Source: Actinoplanes cyaneus (GTDB lineage: Bacteria > Actinomycetota > Actinomycetes > Mycobacteriales > Micromonosporaceae). From it: DNA of 64,000 nucleotides. Below, piece by piece: positions 44,585 through 51,639 of this stretch. Position 1 is the stretch's first letter. The number at the start of each line of letters is the position of its first letter. The stretch lies in NCBI RefSeq assembly GCF_016862095.1, contig NZ_BOMH01000030.1:1-64000 (forward strand), in the 5' to 3' direction. The position numbers and the translations under genes were made by a program. The notes under the pieces are model-generated. The model saw only the letters and a list, made by a program, of their open reading frames with translations. It was not told the origin of the DNA and did no database searches.

Positions 44585-47500
44585 TCAGACAGGGTGGTCG
44601 AGCATCCGCCGGGCCGCCGCCCGGATCTCCTCGGGTGACTCCGGGTCGGCGAGCGCCTCGGCCGCCCAGGCGCGGACCCGGTCACGGCCGGCGAGGTCGG
44701 CGAGGAACTCCACCATCAGCGGGGACAGCTCCCTGCCGAGCAGGACGCGCAGCCCGCCCGAGCGCGGGCCGAGCTCCAGGCGGCCGGCGATCTCCCGCGC
44801 GACCAGCCACCCCAGAACCGACGGGTCGGCGAAACGGAAACGGCGGTCCGGATCCCGGAGCAGGGGCGCACCGGGACCGGCGAGCCGGGCCAGCACGTCG
44901 GCCGTCGAACCCAGGACGTCGGCGCCGAGCGCCCGCTCACCGGTCTCCCACAGCCGGCGGGCCAGCAGGGTCACCGCCTGCCACCGTTGCGACGACGGAT
45001 CACGGTCACCCGGTTGTTCCAGCCATTCGCCCACCATCTCCCGGTAGAGGGCCGGAACGTCGGTTGCGGCCCGCAGCCGGTCCTGCGGGACACCGGCCAG
45101 CAGGGCCAGCAGCCGCGGGTTGCCGACCATGCCCACCAGCCCGTCGATCCGCCCGAGCAGGTTCCGCCGGGCCTCCGCTCGCCGCCGCGAGCCGAGCCGC
45201 CGGGTCAGGAAGTCGGCGATGCGTGCGTCGTCGAAGCCGGTCAGGCGCACGACCAGGGGGTCCGCGTCGAGGGCGACGGCCGGGAGGTCCGGCCCGCGGC
45301 TCGCGACGACGATGGCCGTGTGCTCCCCGGCGACGCGCAGCACGGCGTCCAGCGCCCGGGCGACCTGTTCCTGCAGACCGTCGAGGAGCAGCACCACGCG
45401 TCCCTCGCGCCGCAGGTAACGGAACTCGTCCAGGTTGAACCGGCGCAGGCCGTGCCGGAAGAACTGGATCGCCACCAGCTCGTCCAGGCTGTACGCCTGC
45501 TCGAAGCTCCGGAGGTCGATCAGGACCGGCAACAGCGGATCGTGGCCGGCGTGCATGCGCCGGGCCAGTTCCCGAAGCAGGAAGGTCTTGCCCGTGCCGC
45601 CGGCGCCGGTGAGCCAGACGAACCCGCCGGTGGCCTCGGCGAGCCTGCTGCGGACGAGTTCCAGCAGGTCGCCGTCGCCCGGCGTCTCCGGGCGCAGCGT
45701 GTAGAGCGGCGGAACGTAGAGGCCAGGCGTGAAGGCCGGGTCGTCGCCGAGCCGGGCCGCCTGCGCCTCGGCGAACCGCAGCAGGTCGTCGCCGAGCTGG
45801 AAGTCGGCGAAGTCGATCACCCGGATGCCGCGGTCCGCCCCGCGGTCCCGGACCGCCGGGTCGACCGGCATCACGCGGCAGACCAGCGTGGCGTCCCGGA
45901 CCCGCCCCTCCCGCCGGACCACCTCGTCCCGGAAACGCTCGACGAGGCCGGCCGTGGGCTCACCGTCGAAGACTCCGATGCAGTGCCGTTCGGCGCCGGG
46001 CGAGGCGACCAGGTAACCGTCGGGCGACGACTGCCAGCGGCGCTCCACCAGCGGCACGTCCGGGTGGCGGAGCCGGTACGCCTGGGCCACCCGGGCCAGC
46101 AGGTCGGTCCGGGACGGGTCGGTGGGGTTGTCGGCGGCCTTCGGAGGCGGTGGCGGGCCTTCCTCGGCGAGCCACCAGTGGTTCCCGAACTCGTGCGTCA
46201 CCCCACCCACCCGCAACGCCCCCGGACGCAGGTCGACCACCTGCGCCCGGTCCGGCGTCCCGATCGCCGGCACCCCGGTCAGGCCGAGCTCCCGCACCCC
46301 GCCGCCCTGCCCGTGCAGCACCACGTCCAGGTGCGGGGCGAGCACGGCCAGCTCCGCGGTGTCGTGGTGGACGACGCCGATCCGGAGCCAGCCGCGGTCC
46401 TCGTAGTCGCGCAACCGGTCGGCGAACCAGGTCAGCTGAGCCTCGCCGAGGCCGCCAGCATCGCGTTCGCCCGGCAGGTGGCTGACCGGGACGGTGGAGT
46501 TGAGCGCGGCCACGACAGTGCGCAGCTTCGGGATCTCGTACATCTGCCAGGGTTGGTGTGGCTGGAACGCGCTGCCGCCGGGCAGGTTCTTGGTCATCGC
46601 CGCGAACGGCTCCCACTTCGGCCAGTACGGCGGGATCGGCTCGAGCCCGTCCGCGCTCCGCTCGAGGAAGTACGCCAGGCACAGTCCCTCGTTGACGTCG
46701 GTGAGCCCGGGTGTCACGACGATCCGCCCGGGCGGCAGCTCCAGCCCGGCGCTCAGTTCCGCGAGCCGCTCGTACGCGGTCCGGTACTCGGGCGAGGTGG
46801 CACGGCGGGCGACGCTGCCGGTGACGACGATCAGGTCCGGCGCGACGCCCTCGGGCAGATCGGCGTCAGACACCGGTTCGCGCAGGTGCAGGATGGTCAG
46901 CCGGTTCCGGGTCGGGCCCAGCGGCCGCCCACCGCCGTTCAGGCCGCTGATGAACCGTCGCAGCACGTCGGTGCCGATGCTCGCGAAGGGCTCGGCCGCA
47001 CCGGTTTCGCCCGGCTCGTCCACCGGCATCGTGGCCAGCGCGGTGAACAGCACACCGGTCCGCTCCGGATGCCGTTCGAGGTAGGCGGAGACCTCCTCGT
47101 AGACCCGGCTCGGATCGTCCGTCTCCCCGTGCGCCCGCAGGGCGTGCCGCACGCCGGGCAGGAACGTGAAGTGCTGCTCGTCAGCGGACCGGCCGGACAA
47201 CTCCGAGATCGGTTTCAGCAGGCCTCCGCAGAGCACCTCGGACAGGTGCGCCAGCCCCGAGCCGGGCAGCATCACGGCTTGCAGCAGCCGCATCACGGCG
47301 AGGTTGAGCGGCCTCACGACCGACAGGTAGCGAGCCAGATCGGCCGCCTCGGGCGATGCACCGGCGCGGAAGTCGCGCACCCGCCGAGCGGCCGGCAGAC
47401 CGGGAGCCTGCTGCACCGGCCGGCGGGTGCGCGGCGCCGCCCCGGCAGGCGTCACCACCGCGTCGATCCCACCCGGCGCCCGACCCGCGACCAGCCGTGA

Positions 47501-48499
47501 CCACGTGCTCAGCCAGCGCGGATCGATCTCCAGGATCGGCACCGGCACGCTGCCGCCGGCCGGCCTGCGCCGCCGCATGACCGGTCGGAAGGTGTACGCC
47601 GATGCCGGCGCCCCGGCCCGCGGCGCGAACAGCCGGCCGGCCCGCGGCGCCAGCCCGGTGCGTGACCAGAGCCGCTCGGGCAGCGGCTGCAGGATCGCCA
47701 CGCTCGCGCGCCGGCTCCAGAGGGCGAGCAGCCCGGACATCCGCCCGTCGTGCCAGGGTTCACCGATACCGTCGCTGAGCACCAGGAGAAGGTGGTCGCC
47801 GGGCCGTTCGGCGAGCCGTTTCAGCGACGGCCGGGCGCCGGCGGGCCGGACCACCCCGGGCCTCCCGGCGGCGTCGAGCCCGAGGTGCAGCACCCGCATC
47901 GTCCGGAACGCGCCCAGCCGTTCCAGCAGGACGCTCACCTCCCGGCCGAGCTGGTGCCAGATGCCGGGGACCGAGCTGTCGTCGAGCAGCAGGGTGAGGT
48001 GCAGCCAGCGCTCCGGCGCGGGCCGCCAGACCGGGGTCCAGATCCCGCGTTCGGCGATCTGCCGGGCGGTGGCCCCCTCGTCGATGACGACCTGACGGGT
48101 GGAGGGCAACCGGCGTTTCAGCGGGCGCAGCGCGTACATCGTGCGGCCGCTGTGCGGCAGGGCCCGTGCCGTGGGCACACGCAGCGGCCGGCCCGCGGCG
48201 CCCGCGAAGGTGACGTGCTCCTGCGTCCCGTCCGCCGTGGTCACCACGGCGGGCGGCTCCGCCTCCCGGTCCGGCACGGGGGGCACGGGGGGCACGGGCA
48301 GCCGGAGGTCGACGCGCCCGTCCGGGGCGCCGGACTCCCCGGACAGCGGCCCGGCGGGCGCCGGACCGTCCGCCTCGGATGCCGCGGGGGACAGCTCGAC
48401 CTGCATGGCCAGCCAGAGGGCTTCGGCGGCCTCGGCCGGGGTCAGATCCATCCCGGCTGCTCGCAGGATCGCCAGCCACCGATCGATCGGAGCGGTCAC
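44585..48499 (-). CDS. vWA-like (SAV_2336-type) / pseudo-metallophosphoesterase / NACHT fusion protein
   Basis: A 1304-residue protein. The N-terminal part (about 110-345) looks like a SAV_2336-type domain with a vWA-like core: LTLLLDDSSVPGIW (MIDAS-like) and LLLVLSDGIGEPW. A helical middle (about 375-500) follows. A degenerate phosphoesterase domain (about 530-770) has TILHLREP, VVTGSVA, TPGLTDVN, VVHHDT and VVLHGQGG, lacking nearly all metal ligands. A linker domain (about 795-935) ends in IDFADFQLGDDLL. The NACHT ATPase has Walker A GAGGTGKTF (965-973) and Walker B VVLLLDGLQE (1035-1044), with Gln where NACHT proteins have Asp. GTG at 48499 overlaps the MoxR stop (GTGA). Its stop is five bases from that of the convergent WD40 protein. 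Confidence 0.85.
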   Translation of the reverse strand: MTAPIDRWLAILRAAGMDLTPAEAAEALWLAMQVELSPAASEADGPAPAGPLSGESGAPDGRVDLRLPVPPVPPVPDREAEPPAVVTTADGTQEHVTFAGAAGRPLRVPTARALPHSGRTMYALRPLKRRLPSTRQVVIDEGATARQIAERGIWTPVWRPAPERWLHLTLLLDDSSVPGIWHQLGREVSVLLERLGAFRTMRVLHLGLDAAGRPGVVRPAGARPSLKRLAERPGDHLLLVLSDGIGEPWHDGRMSGLLALWSRRASVAILQPLPERLWSRTGLAPRAGRLFAPRAGAPASAYTFRPVMRRRRPAGGSVPVPILEIDPRWLSTWSRLVAGRAPGGIDAVVTPAGAAPRTRRPVQQAPGLPAARRVRDFRAGASPEAADLARYLSVVRPLNLAVMRLLQAVMLPGSGLAHLSEVLCGGLLKPISELSGRSADEQHFTFLPGVRHALRAHGETDDPSRVYEEVSAYLERHPERTGVLFTALATMPVDEPGETGAAEPFASIGTDVLRRFISGLNGGGRPLGPTRNRLTILHLREPVSDADLPEGVAPDLIVVTGSVARRATSPEYRTAYERLAELSAGLELPPGRIVVTPGLTDVNEGLCLAYFLERSADGLEPIPPYWPKWEPFAAMTKNLPGGSAFQPHQPWQMYEIPKLRTVVAALNSTVPVSHLPGERDAGGLGEAQLTWFADRLRDYEDRGWLRIGVVHHDTAELAVLAPHLDVVLHGQGGGVRELGLTGVPAIGTPDRAQVVDLRPGALRVGGVTHEFGNHWWLAEEGPPPPPKAADNPTDPSRTDLLARVAQAYRLRHPDVPLVERRWQSSPDGYLVASPGAERHCIGVFDGEPTAGLVERFRDEVVRREGRVRDATLVCRVMPVDPAVRDRGADRGIRVIDFADFQLGDDLLRFAEAQAARLGDDPAFTPGLYVPPLYTLRPETPGDGDLLELVRSRLAEATGGFVWLTGAGGTGKTFLLRELARRMHAGHDPLLPVLIDLRSFEQAYSLDELVAIQFFRHGLRRFNLDEFRYLRREGRVVLLLDGLQEQVARALDAVLRVAGEHTAIVVASRGPDLPAVALDADPLVVRLTGFDDARIADFLTRRLGSRRRAEARRNLLGRIDGLVGMVGNPRLLALLAGVPQDRLRAATDVPALYREMVGEWLEQPGDRDPSSQRWQAVTLLARRLWETGERALGADVLGSTADVLARLAGPGAPLLRDPDRRFRFADPSVLGWLVAREIAGRLELGPRSGGLRVLLGRELSPLMVEFLADLAGRDRVRAWAAEALADPESPEEIRAAARRMLDHPV

Positions 48500-49491
48500 G
48501 CCGGCCCGCTCAGCTCGCGCAACACCACCTTGACCAACTCGTCGCGATCCGGCTGGCCCTCGCCCCCGGCGACATGCAACAGGTACGCGGCGTTGAGCAC
48601 CTGATCGGTGGCGAGTGCGGAAGTGGCGCGCAGGGTCATGAACTCGGCGATCAGCGCGTTCGCGGCGGCCATCGTCGTGGGGCCCAGGTGCGCCTCGACG
48701 ATGGCCCGCAACCGGGGCTCGTCCGGCGCGTCGAGCTCCAGCCGGACGCAGCGCCGCAGGAACGCGGGCGGGAACTCGCGCTCGCCGTTGCTGGTCAGGA
48801 CCACGAACGGGAACTCCCGGCAGCGCACCCGGCCGCCCTCGACACCCACCCGTTCACCGTCGTCGGCCGGGCGGACCCGCACCAGCGGCGTGCGGTCGGC
48901 GACGCGTTCCAGCTCGGGGATGCGGTACTCGCCCACCTCGAAGATGTCGAGCAGTTCGTTCGGCAGATCGATGTCCCCCTTGTCGATCTCGTCGATGAGC
49001 AGCACGCGGGGCAGCTCGTAGGGCGCGAACGCGGTGCCGAGCGGGCCGAGCCGCAGGAATCGGCCGATGTCCGGCTCCTGGCCCGGTCGCAGGCTGGCCT
49101 CCTCGATCCGGCCGACCGCGTCGTAGGTGTAGAGACCGGAAAGCAGCGTCGACCGGCTGGTGATCGGCCAGCGCAGCACGCCGCCGAGCATCAGCTCGTG
49201 CGCGACGGCGTAGGCGAGCGTCGACTTGCCGGTGCCCGGGTCGCCGGTGACGAGCAGCGGGCGGCGCAGGTGCAGCGCCACGTTGACCATCCGGACGGTT
49301 TTCTCGTCGGGCTGGTAGGGCGCCACCCGGGCCCGGTCCGGTAGCCGCCGTCCGACCGGCGCGTCCCGCTCGAACCCGGTGACGGGCCCGCCGTCGAACT
49401 CCCGCCACGGCGGCGCGCCGGCCCGCCGGAGGATCCGCTCACCTCCGGTGTCCACCTCCCCCGTGCCCCGGTAGATCCGGAACTCACCCAC
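48496..49491 (-). CDS. MoxR-family AAA+ ATPase
   Basis: The 331-residue AAA+ protein has Walker A GDPGTGKS (83-90), Walker B VLLIDEID (163-170), sensor-1 Asn in FVVLTSNGEREFPPAFLRRC with the arginine finger region, and a helical lid. MoxR ATPases act as chaperones that remodel or activate vWA-domain partners. Here the vWA-like partner is encoded immediately downstream and the VMAP-type protease upstream. GTG at 49491 overlaps the upstream stop by 8 bp, and its own stop overlaps the next start by 4 bp, so the three products are made together. Confidence 0.9.
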   Translation of the reverse strand: MGEFRIYRGTGEVDTGGERILRRAGAPPWREFDGGPVTGFERDAPVGRRLPDRARVAPYQPDEKTVRMVNVALHLRRPLLVTGDPGTGKSTLAYAVAHELMLGGVLRWPITSRSTLLSGLYTYDAVGRIEEASLRPGQEPDIGRFLRLGPLGTAFAPYELPRVLLIDEIDKGDIDLPNELLDIFEVGEYRIPELERVADRTPLVRVRPADDGERVGVEGGRVRCREFPFVVLTSNGEREFPPAFLRRCVRLELDAPDEPRLRAIVEAHLGPTTMAAANALIAEFMTLRATSALATDQVLNAAYLLHVAGGEGQPDRDELVKVVLRELSGPA

Positions 49492-51358
49492 CCGCGTCCC
49501 CCCTCGGTGGCGTCATGAGCGCCCGGTTCACCCGGCGCCCCGGGTCGTCCCAGAACAGGACGACGTCGTTCCCGCACTCCGGCCCCTTCTCGGCGGCCGC
49601 GAGTTGCCGCATCTGCAGGATCTGCTCGGGTACGTCGTCGCGCCGCACCCCGAGAAGCGCCCTCGCGACCGCCTCGCCCAGTTCCGAGCCGGCGCACCCG
49701 GTGTGGTCCACCCCGGTCTCACCGCCGCAGCCCTTGCGGCGCCACAGCATGATCGGGATCCCGCTGTCCAGGCCGATGTCGAGCGCCGTGCGCAGCCGGG
49801 CCCACCGCTGGGGGGTGTCCGGCAGTACCAACGTGCCGAGGCTGCGGTTCTGCGCGATCTCGGCCTGCAGCTTCTCCTTGTCGAGCCGGTCCTCGCAGGC
49901 CACGGTCTTCAGGGTGGGCGCGTCGACGCCGATCAGCTCACCGGCCAGCGCGTCCCAGCGCTCCTGCCAGTTGGCGAGCACCTCCTCGTCGTCCGGCTCC
50001 GCCGGGTCCAGCTCGAACCTCTCCACCGCGCGGACCACCACCGGGTTGTTCAGCCCGAGCACCGAGACGGTTCGCCGGCCTGGTCGCGGCCAGTGCTCGA
50101 CCGCCTCGTCGAGCAGCTCGATCGGCAGCACCAGCTCGATCATCGGCGCCCGGGCGCCGGACGTGCGCCGGGCCAGACGGGGCAGGTGTTCCCGCAGATG
50201 TGCCCAGAGCTCGCCGGCCGAGAAATCCGGTCCCCCGAGGTCGAGCGCGGCCACCGCGACGCCGTCGTGCTTCCAGATCTCGCACCGGTAGCGCTGCTGG
50301 TTCGAGCCCAGCGGACGCACGTGGACCAGCACCGACGACAGCCCGGCGGCCGGGGCGGTCGCGGCGCCGGACCGGGTGACCTGCACCCGTTCCCAGTCCT
50401 CGGAGGTCTGCGCGGTCATCATCGCCCACTGGACGAGTTGCTCGGCCAGCGAGTCGCGCGCCGACCGGGCGCGGAGCATCGTGTACGCCATGACGGGCGG
50501 CAGCCCGTCCGACGGCCGCGCCAGTTCGGCCAGCTCGGCGACCACGTCACCGTGATCGAGCAGCGGATGCGACGGCTCGGCGGCCGGGTCCCCGGCGACC
50601 CTCCGATAGTCCGCCAGGTATTCGTCGTCCCCCATCGGTGGCAGCTGGGCGAGGAGTTCCCGCAGGTGAGACTCGCGCCGGACCTCGATCGTGCCATTGC
50701 CGGCCGCACGGAACCACGCGTGATTGCGGCGGTGGTGCGCCTCGTGGCCCCGGCGAAGAGCGCGGTACGCCTCAGCCGGCATGATCAGGCGCAACGCCCG
50801 GATCAGGACGGCCACGCCCCCGGACATCTGACCCACCTGCCGGGCCGCCTTGGTGATCCCGCAGATGCCGCCGGTCTCGATGTTCAGCACCGGGCCGCCC
50901 GACATCCCGGATTCGACCGTGTCGCCGACGAGCCTGATCATCTTCGCGTACTCCCCGCCGTGCGTGTACCGGCCGGTGGTCCGCTCGGGCGACCTCCCGA
51001 ACACGTCGGCGTGCCCGAGCGCGACGAAGTCCGCACTCGACGCCGGCCGGTGGTCGTCGAGCCACACCACCGGCTGCTGGCTGCCCTCCGGCAGCTCGAC
51101 CTCGACGACCGCCACATCCGGGTACGGCGAGATCTCGTGCCCCGGGCCCGGTGCCGAACCCCACCTGACGAGTCCGCGCAGTTCCTGCCCACGCCACCGG
51201 ACCGTGACCCGGCTGCCCGGCCCGCCTGCCACGTGCGCGCAGGTCACGATCATGTTCGGCGCGATGAAGAACCCGCTGCCGCCCACCGGCTCGGAGATCA
51301 GGACCAGGCACTTGCGCAGGTGGTCGGTGAGCTGGTCGACGACCGTGGGACCGGACAC
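49484..51358 (-). CDS. Trypsin-like protease with VMAP-type C-terminal region
   Basis: The 624-residue cytoplasmic protein (no signal peptide) starts with a chymotrypsin-fold protease domain (1-200) with an intact triad: His42 in TCAHV, Asp81 in YPDVAVVEV, Ser153 in SGMSGGPV. The remainder (about 230-620) resembles the vWA-MoxR-associated protein (VMAP) middle and C-terminal domains, including LPPVMAYTMLRAR and IELVLPIELLDEAVEHW. In such ternary systems the VMAP protein often carries an effector, here a protease. GTG at 51358 lacks its own strong ribosome-binding site, suggesting coupling to the small ORF just upstream. Confidence 0.85.
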   Translation of the reverse strand: MSGPTVVDQLTDHLRKCLVLISEPVGGSGFFIAPNMIVTCAHVAGGPGSRVTVRWRGQELRGLVRWGSAPGPGHEISPYPDVAVVEVELPEGSQQPVVWLDDHRPASSADFVALGHADVFGRSPERTTGRYTHGGEYAKMIRLVGDTVESGMSGGPVLNIETGGICGITKAARQVGQMSGGVAVLIRALRLIMPAEAYRALRRGHEAHHRRNHAWFRAAGNGTIEVRRESHLRELLAQLPPMGDDEYLADYRRVAGDPAAEPSHPLLDHGDVVAELAELARPSDGLPPVMAYTMLRARSARDSLAEQLVQWAMMTAQTSEDWERVQVTRSGAATAPAAGLSSVLVHVRPLGSNQQRYRCEIWKHDGVAVAALDLGGPDFSAGELWAHLREHLPRLARRTSGARAPMIELVLPIELLDEAVEHWPRPGRRTVSVLGLNNPVVVRAVERFELDPAEPDDEEVLANWQERWDALAGELIGVDAPTLKTVACEDRLDKEKLQAEIAQNRSLGTLVLPDTPQRWARLRTALDIGLDSGIPIMLWRRKGCGGETGVDHTGCAGSELGEAVARALLGVRRDDVPEQILQMRQLAAAEKGPECGNDVVLFWDDPGRRVNRALMTPPRGDAGG

Positions 51359-51362
51359 GCCG

Positions 51363-51533
51363 TCACCCGGGCTCGCCGGCGCGCCACGGGCCCCGCGGCG
51401 CGTCCGGGCCGGCCCGTCCGGGGATCACCGGCCGACCGGCGAACCTCTCGCCGGAGCCGATGCCGGCACCCTCCCGTCCGGGCTCCACTGTGGCCCGGGC
51501 GGCCGGGCGTTCCACCTCGATCAGCTCGCGCAC
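51363..51533 (-). CDS. Small 56-residue ORF at the head of the protease-MoxR operon
   Basis: GTG at 51533 has a perfectly placed GGAGGG (51540-51545), and the frame ends at 51363, four bases before the protease gene start. The product begins RELIEVERPAARATVEPG and then becomes glycine/proline/arginine rich. The opening weakly recalls the small trypsin co-occurring (Trypco/CU044_2847-like) proteins encoded beside such proteases, but it is much shorter and lacks their C-terminal part. It may be a truncated relative, a leader peptide for coupling, or an unrelated small protein. The strong ribosome-binding site is the main evidence. Confidence 0.5.
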   Translation of the reverse strand: MRELIEVERPAARATVEPGREGAGIGSGERFAGRPVIPGRAGPDAPRGPWRAGEPG

Positions 51534-51601
51534 CCGTGTCCCTCCGCTTCGACGAGGTCACTCTTGGTGCAACCGTAATGCCCCGGGCACACCCGGCAGA
51601 A

Positions 51602-51632
51602 GGCCCGGACGGGGTTTCTCCCCGTCCGGGCC
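51602..51632 (-). terminator. Strong hairpin terminator of the secreted peptidase gene
   Basis: A perfect 13-bp stem, GGCCCGGACGGGG (51602-51614) with CCCCGTCCGGGCC (51620-51632), encloses a 5-nt loop just after the peptidase stop at 51640. It insulates the protease-MoxR operon, whose promoter must then lie in about 51534-51601. Confidence 0.8.
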
Positions 51633-51639
51633 GTCAGCG

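Noticed and set aside
44987..47500. An 837-codon plus-strand open frame inside the NACHT gene region
   Set aside because: It is the antisense shadow of the vWA-NACHT gene, dominated by Arg, Gln, His and Gly, with no recognisable domain.
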